The notes below the pieces were generated by a model. It ran no database searches. It had not been told where the DNA came from and worked only from the letters and a program-made list of their open reading frames with translations. The translations under genes and the position numbers were made by a program. A stretch of DNA of 64,000 nt from Halichoerus grypus (lineage: Eukaryota > Chordata > Mammalia > Carnivora > Phocidae): assembly GCF_964656455.1 (NCBI RefSeq), contig NC_135712.1:65477239-65541238 (forward strand), written 5' to 3'. Shown here one piece after another: positions 1-11,535 of this stretch (position 1 is the first letter of the stretch; each line of letters begins with the position of its first letter).

Positions 1-22
1 GATGATCTTCCATTACCTTTTT

Positions 23-203
23 TTTTTTTTTTTAAAGAAAGGCAAGGCAGCTTTTCTTTTCTTTAAGATTTTATTTATTTATTTGACAGGAGAAAGAACA
101 CAAGCAGAGGGAACTGCAGGCAGAGAGAGAGGGAAAGGGAAAAGCAGGCTCCCTGCTGAGCAAGAAGCCCTATTCGGGGCTCAATCCCAGAACCCTGGGA
201 TCA
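23..203 (-). mobile_element. Carnivore tRNA-derived SINE, antisense, 5'-truncated
   Basis: Antisense SINE: T-rich tail, then AAGATTTTATTTATTTATTTGA, polypurine tract and GGGGCTCAATCCCAG. It stops at GGGATCA, so the tRNA-like head is missing. Flanked by a perfect target-site duplication TTCCATTACCTTTTT at 8-22 and 204-218, which fixes the insertion limits. Confidence 0.9.
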
Positions 204-224
204 TTCCATTACCTTTTTAACAAC

Positions 225-850
225 AGTGTATAAACAAACTTTTAATCCCTGTCATTTTGTTAAGAAGTATATAAGTAGACTTTTCTTGTATCTTAAGTGA
301 AATCGAACATATTTTCTTGTACTATGACATTTCTGTTTATATTCTTTGTCCATTTTTCTGCAGAGTTGTTAGTATTTCTCTTACAGATTTGTGAAAACTA
401 TTTACAAAGTAGGAAAGCTAGTTTTCTATGTGATGTAACTTGCCAGTATTTTCCCTGCTTTTGTTTATGAGGTTGTTTAGGATAGTTTTTTCCATGCATA
501 AATTAAAAAAATTTTTAAAGTAATTCTATTTTTTATGGCTCTGGATTTTGTGTCATACAAAAAAAAAGCTTTCCTCACTTACTATATTCTCTTTTAATAT
601 ATTTATTTTTAACATATTTAAGTATTTCTTCTATCTAGCATTTATTTACATATAAGGTATGAAATAGGGATTAAACTTTTTTCCAGATGATTAACAGTTG
701 TAGCCAACACCACCTCCTGTATACTTCATCTTTTCCCTCAAAATTTAGAATCATCTTTTATCAAATAATACATTTTTAAAAATATATTTGGATCTACTTC
801 TATACTTTCCAGTCTTCCCCTAAGCTAAGTCTGATGAGCTCCAAGAGCTC
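225..850 (-). mobile_element. Old LINE-1 fragment, antisense
   Basis: The segment resembles the antisense 3' part of old L1 ORF2: 'ATTCTTTGTCCATTTTTCTG', 'GTTGTTAGTATTTCTCTTA' and later a decayed form of the L1 'CAGTTGTCCCAGCACCA' stretch. It is heavily diverged; limits are approximate. Confidence 0.6.
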
Positions 851-1390
851 TTTGAAGCCATTTGAAAGGGATACTACCTAAAAAAAATCTTGTGTTCCTG
901 GAGTTTTACACTGTGGAGGTTCTATGCGAATATACATAAGGGGAACTTGTTTTTGATTGAAAACTTGTTTGGTAGGGAAACTGGAAGAAACAGCCCTTTA
1001 ATGAATGGAGGAGAGAGGATGGAAGTGTGGGACAGTCAATAATCCCATTATTTGATATGGCAAGAATATATGTTTGCAAGAATATAGCCCAAGTAGTTAT
1101 GGCCGATGACTGACTTCAAGCCATTTTCAGGGTTCTGTACTCAAAAGATTGACCTATAAAGGCAAGGAATGACAAAATTAAGAGGCTAGGAAAGTATATC
1201 ACCAGGTTCAGAAGCTGACGGTTGTTTAGAATAAGTCAGAGAGCATATTTTCCATGTAAAGTAACTGTGGCAGTGACAGTCACTATAGAACCTCTAAAGA
1301 ACTTACACTTGTATGAGAAAGACAGCCTGGACACCTTTCTCATAGACAGTTTGAACTGCCGAAAAACTCCGGCTCAAGTGGCTACTTATA
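851..1390. other. Intronic sequence, nothing recognised
   Basis: AT-rich DNA upstream of the first clear sense LINE-1. No splice-flanked coding segment, RNA gene or repeat could be recognised. The 66-codon reading frame at 1222-1422 has no family resemblance. Confidence 0.5.
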
Positions 1391-3630
1391 TAAATCCCAG
1401 CAAAATTTTAAGAAATAAGTAATACCAATATTACACAAAAGCTTTCTGAGAATTGAGAAAGAAAAAGTCATATTCATCTCTTTATGGGCCAGCATAATCC
1501 AATGCCAAAATTTGAAAATACCATTACTAAAAGTGCAACATGAATATAGGTGTAAAAATCCCAGCCAAAATATAAATAAATCTAGCAATAAAATAATTAC
1601 ATACTATAACCAGGTTTTGTTTATGCCAGGAATGCAAGGCTTGTTTAACATTTGAAATGAATTCATGTAATTCATCACATTAAAGGATAAAATAGAAAAC
1701 CATGTAAGTAAGCCATGAGTTGCAAAAAGCAAAATCATCTGGTAAACCAAGAAGGAAATTTCATTAATCTGATACATGGCAGGAAATATCATTCATACTT
1801 TACAGTAAAATATTGAAAGGTTTACAAACCTCTGAGATAAAAACAGGACTAGGATGACTGCTGTCACCACCTCTATTCACATTGTACTGTAAGTCCTAGC
1901 CAGAGCAATACAGAAAGGAAAATAAATCAAAGTTATATAGATTAGAAAAAAAAGGAAATGGAAAGAAATGTTTATGTATGTGCAACATTTAAATACTTTA
2001 CAGATAAATTATTAGAATTACTAATAGATTTTAGCAAGATTGCTGAATACGAAGTCAATGTAAAAATACATTTCCATATACTGAAAAAATAGAAACTAAA
2101 ATTGTATAAAGATTCCATTTATAATAAAATAAAAATAATAACAAATCTAGGACTATACCTAATAAAAGATAATCAAGACCTCTACACAGAAAACTATAAA
2201 ACTTAAGAGAAATTAAAGAACCTAAATCATGGAATGTAAAATTCAATAATAGCACAAAGATGTCAGGTTTTCACAAAATGATCTATAGAATTACCACAAT
2301 GCCAAGATAAATTTTAGCATGTTTTTTTCCCTGGAAGTTTAAAACTGGTTCTAAAATTTATAGAGAAATGCAACGGACCACAGTTAGCTATGACAGTACT
2401 AAAGAAAAACAGAATTAGAAGACTTGCTCTATTGGAAAACAAGACTTATTAATAAAGATAGATTGGTTATGACAGTGTTTCTATTGGCACAGGAGAGATA
2501 GACAAAAAGACCAATGCACAGAAGAAAGAGTGCAGAAAGAGATCCAGGCATTTATAGCCAAATTGGTTCTGCAGAGCAATAGAGGAAATGACAGGTTTTC
2601 CCCCCCAATAAATACTACAAAGTCAATTGAAAGATTATATAGAAAACTGAAATTTGACTCTTCTTTCCTACTACACACAAAGATTCAAAAGGTATTATAG
2701 GAGAATATCTTCATTACACTTGTGTTAAGAAAATATTTTTTCAACAATACTCAAAAAGTATTAAACATAAAGAAAAACATTAAGAACTTCTTGGAAAAAA
2801 GGGCATCATTAAGAGGGTGAAATGGCAGGACAAGGAAGAGATATTTGGATTAAATATATCTGACAATGGACTTATTCATATGCAGAGTGTAAAAAGAGTC
2901 TCATGTATCATCAATAAGGAAATCACAAATAACAGAAAAAACGCAGAAGAAATTTGAGTATGTTGCAAAGAAAGATATATAAATAACACATATATCTTCA
3001 CATATATATAAGAAGATACACAACCCCATTAGTAATGTTGGTAGGGTTTGCAAAGATACTGGGTAGCAGGAACTCTCATACATTGTTGTTAAGAGGGTAA
3101 ATTGTTGAATCTACTTTATAAAATTGGTAGCATTATTTACTCCATTTTAGCATACATAGGTTGGCACACCCTACAACCCAAAAGTTTCATTTCTGGGTAT
3201 ATACCCAATGAAAGGCAAGCACATATGTTTCAAAAGACAATAGCATTATTTGTGATGGCAATATTATATTTGTAATATCCCCAAACTACAATAAAATATA
3301 TCCATCAGAATAGATTGAATAAATAAATTGTAACATATCCATTTGAATTCTACAGCAATTAAAGTGAAAAACTACATTTATATGTACAATATATATGAAA
3401 AAAGCCAAACATCTATCAAAAACAAGCAAAACTGGTAGAAAGTCAGATTTGGGGAGAGGAAAGAGTAGCAATAATTGGCAGAAGCATGAGGCAGCTGCTT
3501 TTAACATACTATTTCTTGACATAGTTGTTTGTGGTTATGTGGGATTGTTCACTTTGTGATAATTCATTGAAGTGTACAATTATGTACATTTTTTTTATGA
3601 ATGTTTCACTTGAATAAAAAAGCAAAATAT
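1391..3630 (+). mobile_element. Old LINE-1, ORF2 3' half and 3' UTR
   Basis: Decayed L1 ORF2 in sense: 'CAGGAATGCAAGGCTTGTTT' at about 1627, 'GTCCTAGCCAGAGCAATACA' at about 1893, then 'TCTGGGTATATACCCAATG' at about 3192 and a 3' UTR end near 3630. Many stops and frameshifts in all frames; no coding capacity left. Confidence 0.8.
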
Positions 3631-3639
3631 AAGATTTTT

Positions 3640-4700
3640 GCAAATTGAGTAATTTTATTTCTAGAAATTTATCCGATAATTATACTCCATATTTTAGTGC
3701 AAGTAACTTATGAAGGATATTCATTGTTGTATTGTTAATAGCAAAAGACTAGAAGCAACTTATTGTCCATTAACAAAATTCTAGGTAAATAAATCAGATT
3801 ACACATAAATATTGTGGAGTTATTTTTAAAAATTCACATCCTATGAATTTACATAGAATAATTACCAAAATATCTAATAAAGTTAAAAAAATCAAAGTAC
3901 AGGATATTATACTATGCAATATTGTTTACCTGTAATATGCTATAAACATCCAGAGTGCATTTTTTAAATTTCTACAAATTGATAAGAAAAAAAATTACCC
4001 AATTACAAAATAAGCAAACTATATAAACAGGCAATTCAGAAAAGAAATACAAATGGCCACTAAATATGAAATTTTAGTGAAATATGAAATATGGATTTAT
4101 AACTTCACAGGTAACAAGTAAAAAAAATTGAGGCAACAGAATAGCAATTTTTATCTGTTATATGAGAGAATTTTTAAAGATTGTTAATATTTTCTGTTAA
4201 CAATATGAGGAAATGGATTCTTTTCTTATACATTTTATCTTTTAAAATAAAACTAAGTATATCTTTTGACCCTAAAATTCTAATCTTAGTGAAATTTTTA
4301 CGATTTCTGAAGACTCACTTACGCAGTTTGTAGAAGGATGTTCTTTATTATATATAATAACAAAACATTTGGAACCTATATAAATGTCCATAAATAGGAA
4401 GATGCTCTTTTAAAAAACATGTTACTTTTGTACCTTAGAATACAATACAACAGTTAAAGAACACAGACAAGGAAATATGTCTTTGACGTCTTTTTGTGAA
4501 AATAAGAAAGTTATAGAATAATTATATGCTTGTTAAAACATGGGAAAAGGGCAAGAAGGGTATAATAACTGTTAATGACAATCATTTTTGAAAGGGGGAT
4601 TGGCATACAGTGGGCCAATTAAGGGGACTTTCATCTTATATTTATTGTTGAAATTGTTTAAGTAAAAATACTTTAATTTTTAAAATTTAAAAAAAAACTT
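3640..4700 (+). mobile_element. Older LINE-1 3'-end fragments
   Basis: Two successive copies of an L1-like 3' end appear: 'GTTGTATTGTTAATAGCAAAAGACTAGAAGC' type text near 3726, and a second diverged copy around 4230-4400 ('AACCTATATAAATGTCCATAAATAGG'). Separate ancient insertions or an old duplication cannot be distinguished by eye. Confidence 0.55.
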
Positions 4701-5115
4701 AAAAAAAAAGAAAACTTTGCTTTGTGCCTCTGAACATACTTTCCTTAGGGACTTGGGAATGTGAGTTGGTGAGAATCATCAGACACTAGAAATGGTTAGG
4801 AAACCTTGGACCTATGGTATGTGACCAATGACTTGAAAGTCATTTGAAAGTGTAAATATCAAAATTGATAGAAGCAGCAAGGTAACAGAACAAAATGTGT
4901 GGAGAAATAACAGGGTGAGAAATCAAAGTAATTGAAGGAATCTAATGAGAAGATTAAATGTGAATATTTTACTTTTATTCCAAAGATAAAAACAATTATG
5001 TTCTTCTATTATTATGAGCTCTTCTTCCTCCCATAATTTCCAGAGGATACAGAGCCATAAAGTTTTGATGATTAGGCTTAGTGGAAGCTCTGGTTTTATA
5101 GTTACTGAGATAATC
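4701..5115. other. Intronic sequence, nothing recognised
   Basis: No repeat, exon or RNA gene recognised between the LINE-1 remains and the MIR copy. Confidence 0.45.
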
Positions 5116-5302
5116 AAGTGCAGAGTTAAAGAACCTGAATGCTAGAGTCAGATTCTTTGGGATTCAAATCTTAATTCTGTTTTCTAGCTTTTGAATCTTA
5201 GAAAAGTTACTTAAAGTTTCTGTGCTCAATTTCCATATCAGTAAAATGAGATAAAATGTTGAGAGGATTAAATGTATTAATACACAGAAGATGTAACTTT
5301 TA
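5116..5302 (+). mobile_element. MIR SINE remnant
   Basis: Mammal-wide MIR core in sense orientation: 'GAATCTTAGAAAAGTTACTTAAAGTTTCTGTGCTCAATTTCC' type text followed by 'AAAATGAGATAAAATG' and 'GAGGATTAAATG'. It probably continues after the inserted SINE at 5303-5408 ('GGCTCAGGGCAGGATACACA'). Confidence 0.7.
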
Positions 5303-5408
5303 GGGGCTCCTGGCTGACTCAGTCAGTAGAGCATACGACTCTTGATCTTAGGGTCATGAGGTCAAGCTCCACATTGAGCGTAGAGCTTACTTTAAAAATT
5401 AAAATAAA
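5303..5408 (+). mobile_element. Short carnivore tRNA-type SINE inserted in the MIR
   Basis: About 106 bp with GGGGCTCCTGGCTGACTCAG head, a tRNA-like body ending 'GAGCGTAGAGCTTACTT' and an AAAATTAAAATAAA tail. It lacks the long polypyrimidine section of the other SINEs here, so it is a shorter subfamily. Flanking duplication ATGTAACTTTTA at 5291-5302 and 5409-5420. Confidence 0.85.
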
Positions 5409-5654
5409 ATGTAACTTTTAGGCTCAGGGCAGGATACACATGACATATTCAAATAGAATAATTGAGGAATTTTTAATTAATGGGATCTTATCTAGGATGT
5501 AGAAACATGAAATAGTGTAGTATCCAAGGGCTAGAAAGGATAGTGCTTCATTACTACCCATAAAATAATAACTTGAGGACATAATTACATTATTTACTTG
5601 AATATAAAGTAAACCAATAATAGAGTGATTTTATCTAACAAATACAAAAAGAAT

Positions 5655-8567
5655 TTATAGATGAGGAGAAAATCAAGATGGCAGAGTAGAAAGATTCTGA
5701 GTTTAAGTTCTCCATGGACACACCAAAATTATGATTACATGTAGGACAACTCTCTCTGAGAATAACCACAAGACTAGAAGAATAACTCTTATTACACAAT
5801 TGAGAATATAAAGGAAAAGCCACACGGAGACAGGAAGGAGGAATAGAGATGCAGACTAGTCAGGACCTATATCCCCAGAATGGCAACCCACAAGTGGCAA
5901 GGATATCAAAGGCAGGGGTACTCCCTGAGGAGGTAGGGGTTAAGGCACCACATTAGGCACCTCTGCCCTGAGAACCTGCACTGAGAAGATGTGCCCCCAT
6001 AACATCTGGCTTTGAAAATCAGCAGGGTTTAACTCTGGGAGAGCCACGGGGCTATAGGAAAATGAGACTCTGCTCATAAAGAGCCTGTGCACAAACTCAT
6101 TTGCACCAAAACCCAACAGAGGGGAAGCAGTTTAAAAGGAAACTGGGCCCTACTTGAAGGAGATTTATTGACTAATTTTAGGATATCTGGAGGGTCAGGA
6201 TCTGTAGCAACTTTCTTCAGGAATAGATGCACTTTTTTCATATTCCTCTACCTAGCTAGCCTGGTACTGGCAGACACCATTTCTGATACTCTCCATCTAC
6301 CTTGTTAGCATTACTCATCCCATCCTGGCATTCCCCTGTGGGCCCATCCACCAATGCAGCTGCAACAGTCATGGCCAGACCTTGCAGCCAACCATAAGGC
6401 AGACTAGCACCCCCAAGAGCATACTCACAGAAGCTGTAGCCAGGCCTCTCAGCCAGCTATGCCAAGGTTCAGCCCACCTACCAGTACACCTGAAGCAGCT
6501 GCAGCCCAGCCACAACAGAATGAAATACAGAACCCACATAGGGGACACCCCGGAGCACCTGGTTCTGGTGAACAGGTGGGATTGCACTTCTGGGCCTCAC
6601 AGGAAATCTACCTAAGGCCACTCCTTCACAACTGGGAGATATAGCTGATCTACCTAATATGTAGAAACAAACACACAAAGTCAAGCAGAATGAGGAGAGA
6701 GAGGAATATGTTCTAAATGAAAGAACAGACAAACCTCAGAGAAAGAACTAAATGAAACTGAGATAAGGAATCTACCTAATAAAAAGTTCAAAATTATGGT
6801 CATAAAAATGCTAACCAAACTTGAGGAAAGAACAGATGAACACAGTGAGGACTTCAACAGAAAGATAGAAAATATTAAAAAGAACCCAATCAGAACTGAA
6901 GAATACAATAACTGAAATGAAAAATATACTCAAGGGAATCAACAGCAGATAAGATGATGCAGAAGTACAAATCAATGATCTAGAAAACAGTGTACTAGAA
7001 ATCACCCAAGCTGAACATCAAAAAGAAAAAAGAAATTTAAATTGAGAATAGTTTAAGGGACCTCTGTGACTTCAAGAGTACTAATATTCACATTATAAGG
7101 GCTCCAGAAGAAGAATGAGAGAAAAGGGCAGAAAATTTAATTGAAAAAATCATAGCTGAAAACTTCCCCAACCTGAGGAAGGAAACAGATATTTATGTCC
7201 AAATATCACAGAGAACCCCAAACTAGAAGAACCCAAAGAGGTCTACACTAAGACGTACAATAATAAAAATGTCAAAATTAAAGATAAAGAGAGAATTTTG
7301 TTTTTAGGCACAGCTAATTGGGTAAATTTATTAACATTATCTTAGACAGGGTTTACAGGGTAGAAAATAGTTTTTATCTCCAAGGCCAACTGTACCAATT
7401 GGTAGCAACTTTCTATGGAGGTTTTTTTTTTTTATGTTCAATTAGCCAGCATATAGTACATCATTAGTTTTTGATGTAGTGTCCAAAAGCAGCAAGAGAA
7501 AAGCAACTAGTTATGTACAAAGGAACCCCCATAAGGTTATGAGGTGATTTTTCAGCAGAAACACTGCAGGCCAGAAGATAGTGGCATGACATATTCAATG
7601 AGTGGAAAGGAAAACTACATACAACCAAGAATACTCTACCCAGCAAAGTTTTCATTCAGAATTGAAGAAGAAATAAAGAATTTCCCAGACAAAACTTAAA
7701 GGAGTTCATCACCCCTGAACTGGCCATACAAGAAATGTTAAAGGGACTTCTTTAAGTAGAAAAGAAAGGGCCATAACTAGAAGTAAAAAATTTTGAAAGA
7801 AAAAACCTCACAGGTAAAAGCAAATATGCAGTAAGGGTAGTGGATCAACCACTTACGAAGCTGGTATAAAGGTTAAAAGACAAAGTAGTAACATCAAATG
7901 TATCTGTAATAATTAGTTAAGGGATACACAAAATAAGAAAATACAGAATATGACATATATTAAAATGTGGAGAGGTGAGTACAAATATAAATCAGCAATT
8001 TAATACCAACTGCTACTTACTTGGGGTGTTATACATAAACGTCATGGTTACCACAAAGCAAAATCTACAATAGAAACACAAAAAATAGAGTAATATAAAC
8101 ATAATAAGGTCATCATTCACAGGGAAAGACAGCAAGAGAAGAAGAAAGGAACAAAGATGAACTATAAAAGCAATTAACAAAATGGCAATAAGTACATACC
8201 TATCAATAATTACCTTAAATGTAAATCAAATAAATGCTTCAATCAAGAAACTTAGGATGATTGGATGGATATAAAAACAAAACCCTTCTATATGCTGCCT
8301 GTAAGAGACTCACTTCAGACTTAAAACACACATAGGCTGAAGGTGAAGGATACAAACTGAAGTAAAACAAAACAAAACAAAAAATGCTGGTGTCACGATA
8401 CTTATATCAGAAATGAACTTTAAAACAAAGATTGTAATAAAAGACAAAGAAGGGCATTACATAATTTCAAAGGGATCAATCCAACAAGGGGTAAATACCT
8501 GTGCTATTTGGGACAACATGGATGGACCTAGAGGGTATCATGCTATATGAAGTAAGTTTGAGAAAGA
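5655..8567 (+). mobile_element. Old LINE-1, 5' UTR/ORF1 region
   Basis: Begins with the L1-like 5' text 'AAAATCAAGATGGCAGAGTAGAAAG', passes through a relatively GC-rich 5' UTR (6000-6650), then the ORF1-type 'GGGCTCCAGAAGAAGAATGAGAG' and 'ACACTGCAGGCCAGAAGATAGTGGC' sections. It ends near 'GACATGGATGGACC'-like text at about 8520. It is interrupted at 7422-7482 by a short antisense L1 stub. Apparent open frames at 6087-6615 and 6459-6644 are by-products of this 5' UTR. Confidence 0.7.
7422..7482 (-). mobile_element. Severely truncated young LINE-1 3' end
   Basis: A T-run followed by ATGTTCAATTAGCCAGCATA and 'CATCATTAGTTTTTGATGTAGTG', the exact reverse complement of the terminal 3' UTR of the carnivore L1 seen sense at 56770-56820. 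Only about 50 bp of element was copied. No clear target-site duplication was found. Confidence 0.8.
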
Positions 8568-8620
8568 CATGACCTGAGCCCAAAGCAGAGGCCCAACTGA
8601 CCGAGCCACCCAGGCACCCC
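8568..8620 (-). mobile_element. Carnivore SINE head fragment, antisense
   Basis: 'ATGACCTGAGCCCAAAGCAG' followed by 'GAGCCACCCAGGCACCCC' is the reverse complement of the SINE's tRNA-like head. The A-rich tail is absent, so this is a remnant rather than a normal 5'-truncated insertion. It abuts the duplicated acceptor segment that begins at 8621. Confidence 0.8.
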
Positions 8621-8731
8621 TCTAGTATTCTTATTTTTAATTAAAGATAAAAATAATCATTTTGGTTAGTGTAATACATTCTAATTTCCTATTTTTGTTT
8701 CTTGTCAGTGTTGCATTTGAGAACTCTATCA
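8621..8731 (+). pseudogene. Decayed duplicate of the exon A splice acceptor and first exon bases
   Basis: This segment aligns throughout with 10151-10254. Shared features are TTATTTTTAA, AAAGATAAAAATAAT, ATACATTCTA, a pyrimidine tract, CAG, and then TTGCATTTGRGAACT, which in the second copy is the first coding part of STXBP5L exon A. I estimate roughly 80% identity by eye. In this copy the frame reads V-A-F-E-N and meets a TAG about 12 codons in, and homology stops soon after GAACT. It is therefore a partial, non-functional copy of an intron/exon boundary about 1.53 kb upstream of the real one. The alternative, chance similarity, is unlikely given the length and shared order. Confidence 0.75.
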
Positions 8732-8819
8732 TACTTGCACAAGTTTAGAGAGCTAAACTTGCTATGATATGTAATTTGTATAATATTGCATTTACTTATA
8801 ATATTGGGATCAATTCTAC

Positions 8820-9015
8820 TTATGTATGGAAATTTTTCGAAGTACTTTAATAACAAATTTCTGATTTGTTGTTCATAAAAGCCATGAGAAGTAGATAAAT
8901 CTAGTATTATAATTTTTTTTATAAAGTAAAGAAACTAAGGCCTGGCAAAGTTTGTTAATTTTTTTCAAGTCACCTATAAATGATGGAGATGTAATCTGCT
9001 GACTTTTATAACAAT
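8820..9015 (-). mobile_element. MIR SINE remnant, antisense
   Basis: 'TAAAGTAAAGAAACTAAGGCCTGGCAAAG' followed by 'TCAAGTCACCTATAAATGATGGAG' matches the antisense MIR pattern (gaaactgaggctcagagag ... ggtcacacagctagtaag). Strongly diverged. Confidence 0.6.
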
Positions 9016-9372
9016 ACTTTTTTTTAGTTTCCAAAGTCTGTCTTATTGAAGATGTAGAACTCTATGTGAAATAGCAAAACATCTAATATGGTAGAACTTT
9101 TTTCTTTTTACTTATAAGGAAGGCTATGTGATAGAGTAGAAAGAACTAGACTGAGAGTAAACTGATGATTTGTTAATCAGATTCAATCTAAGTAATAAAA
9201 CAACATGGAACTTACATAAAATGAGCAAAACAACAGTCATGCAACTAGTGCTTATTTGGTTTAGGGAACAAAAAGCACAAATATACAATTGTTCAGTTAG
9301 AAAGCATGTTGTAAACTGAGAAAAAAATAGTTTGTGTAAGCCTAATGGTTAGGTTGACCAACATGCCTGCTT

Positions 9373-9563
9373 AGGGACACCTGGATGGCACAGTTGGTTA
9401 AGTGACCAACTCTTGGTTTCAGCTCAGGTCATAACCTCAGGGTTGTAAGATCAAGCCCCACATCTGGCTATGCACCGAGAGTGGTCTGGTTGGGATCTCT
9501 CTTCCTTCCCCTCTGCCCCTCCTGCTCATGTCCTCTCTCTCAAATAAATAAATAAATCTTCAA
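9373..9563 (+). mobile_element. Carnivore tRNA-derived SINE
   Basis: Sense SINE with GACACCTGGATGGCACAG head, CAACTCTTGGTTTCAGCTC body, polypyrimidine section and CAAATAAATAAATAAATCTT tail. Flanked by an ATGCCTGCT duplication (9363-9371 and 9564-9572). The 'GACCAACTCTTGGTTTC' head type places it in an older subfamily than the SINEs at 28825 and 51785. Confidence 0.9.
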
Positions 9564-10233
9564 AATGCCTGCTCAGTAGAGCTGTTTTAATTTCTCAGGA
9601 GAAATTCATCAAATGGTGTTTGTCTTTTAATAAGTAGGACAAAATAAAGAACAAGAGAGTGAGAAAAATTTTAATTTTTGTGAATGAAAATTCTCTCTCT
9701 TTATATCTACTAAGATGTCAAAACCTTAGGTATAGAAAGTTAATTTTATGTAAAATTTTGTGTTAAATATATACTCTCTGTTTAAGAAGAGACATAATTT
9801 GGAGCTTAACAATTATAGTTTTATTTTAAAAAGGCATCTAATTATTTCACAGACAAAAAAAAGGCATCTAATTACATACCTAACCATCTACAGCTATTAA
9901 AGTGTGCCATTTCTTGATGTATTTCCCCATTGCATAGCAAAAAGATTTTATATGATTCTATTATAAAAACATAAGGCCAAGTTCAAGAGCAGATTGGGTA
10001 ATCACTACTTACTAATAAAATTAATGCTGAAATATGACTGCAGTGGTCATGGCTATTATACAAGGTTAACCTATCCTAACTAAAGGCGTGATATCCTTCC
10101 TGATATTATACCAATCATGACCTAACCTCCCCAACCCTAAGGCATTACTTTCTAATTATCTTATTTTTAATCAAAGATAAAAATAATAATGATTGCTGTG
10201 ATACATTCTAGTTGCATATTTTTTTTCTCTCAG
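9564..10233 (+). other. STXBP5L: STXBP5L intron upstream of exon A
   Basis: Mostly unique AT-rich intron. A small imperfect tandem (AAGGCATCTAATTA at 9831 and 9861) is present. The end holds the acceptor of exon A: a T-rich/TCTCTCAG tract at 10217-10233. The sequence from 10151 is the parent of the decayed copy at 8621. Confidence 0.7.
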
Positions 10234-10385
10234 AGTTGCATTTGGGAACTGCAATGGGTTGGCTGTGGTGGATTTTATACAGAAGACAGTACTGTTAAGC
10301 ATGGGGACCATTGACCTATATAGATCAAGTGACCTATACCAACGTCAACCACGGTCACCTCGAAAAAACAAGCAGTTCATTGCAG
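10234..10385 (+). CDS. STXBP5L: STXBP5L (tomosyn-2) internal exon A: end of conserved propeller segment
   Basis: Internal coding exon of 152 nt. Reading from 10235 gives 50 uninterrupted codons and ends in phase 1 (last base G). The product contains VAFGNCNGLAVVDFIQKT and RSPRKNKQFIA. By memory this matches tomosyn-2; tomosyn-1 has the related NGLAVVDYLQK and RSPRKSRQ. The acceptor is a strong pyrimidine tract with TCTCTCAG; the donor is GCAG|GTAGGA. Tomosyns bind syntaxin and SNAP25 through a C-terminal SNARE-like coil, outside this window, and restrain vesicle fusion; this exon belongs to the WD40-propeller body. The RSPRK stretch is basic and leads directly into the hypervariable linker encoded by exons B-E. 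STXBP5 is the main alternative identity, but SMGTIDLYRSSDLYQRQ fits the L paralog better. The exact 5' splice phase assumes use of the first AG at 10232-10233. Confidence 0.93.
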
Positions 10386-11364
10386 GTAGGAGATAAAACA
10401 AAATGGTTATGAGCTTGATTAGTTCATCTGTTTTCTTACATTTGGATTTCTTATCTTTCTTCTATGATACGGTTCAAATGCATGGCAATATAAAGTCAAC
10501 ATAATTTATGATATGTGAATAAAAATGGGCAGAAACATAGTGAGAATCTTGAAAGGGTAAATGAAGTGTTTAAACTTCAATTTGCTGTCAAAGTTAGGAA
10601 GCATCTCAAGTTTCTTAGGTCGAATTCCTAAGAAATAACAGAAAACAAGAAGCTATTAAATATAAAAATGCTATGAAAATCAGGTTCTGTAGTTGAAAAA
10701 TTTGTTTGCAATGGTTGCAATGTTAAACAGGATAATTTTCTCCTAATATATCTGGACTCTTTAAAAATACAATTTTAAGTATTTCACTCTTTTTAATTTT
10801 TTAAACTCCATATTCTAGCTGTCACCTTTCCTTGTTGGATGGTGATTTTCTTGGAGGCATTTTCACAAATGCAATAAACATTATTAACATTTTTAAATGC
10901 TATGAAAGAGAACATTTTGCTTGACAGGACCAATAAATTTGTTTAACTATGTATAGTTATTTAAGATATAAGCAGAAATAATTTCTATACAATGACAAAT
11001 TTTGATATGCCAAATTATCCAAAGTTTACTGAAATTTCAATATTTATCTGAATAGTTGGCTTTGTAAACAGACAAAATTTTGTACATTTTCTGTCCACTG
11101 ACATACTGTAGTTGACAAAAAATTAGTTGAGCTCAAAGATTTGCAGATGGAAATACATCTATAGTATTATGTGTTTAGTTCTATTAGATTTTGTTTTTTT
11201 AATCAGTTGATTTTAAAAATTCAGTTGATTATTAAAGCCCTTATTAAATATACTCATGTAAAGAATGTTTTAAACGAGAAAGATAACATGATAATAGGTA
11301 TTATTTTCTAAATAACAAATGTGCCAAACATAACATCTGAATGTTATAATAAAAGAAGTTTCCT
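10386..11364 (+). other. STXBP5L: STXBP5L intron, unique sequence
   Basis: AT-rich, apparently non-repetitive intron after exon A. I saw no further exon, RNA gene or recognisable repeat before the LINE-1 fragment at 11365. Confidence 0.55.
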
Positions 11365-11535
11365 CCCAGTGATGGGTATTAAGGAGGGCACGTATTGCAT
11401 GGAGCACTGGGTGTTATATGCAAACAATGAATCATGGAACACTACATCAAAAACTAATGATGTAATGTATGGTGATTAACATAACATAAAAAAAACTAAT
11501 GATGTACTGTATGGTGACTAACATAACATAATAAA
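11365..11535 (+). mobile_element. Young LINE-1 3' end with duplicated terminal module
   Basis: 171 bp of carnivore L1 3' UTR starting CCCAGTGATGGGTATTAAGG, with GAGCACTGGGTGTTATATG. The terminal module starting ACTAATGATGTA occurs twice (11453 and 11495, offset 42), separated by an A-run. Perfect target-site duplication AAAAGAAGTTTCCT at 11351-11364 and 11536-11549. Confidence 0.92.

Noticed and set aside
8709..8745. Alternative exon using the acceptor at 8708
   Set aside because: The frame stops after about 12 codons, no good donor follows in frame, and the segment is a decayed copy of the exon A start.
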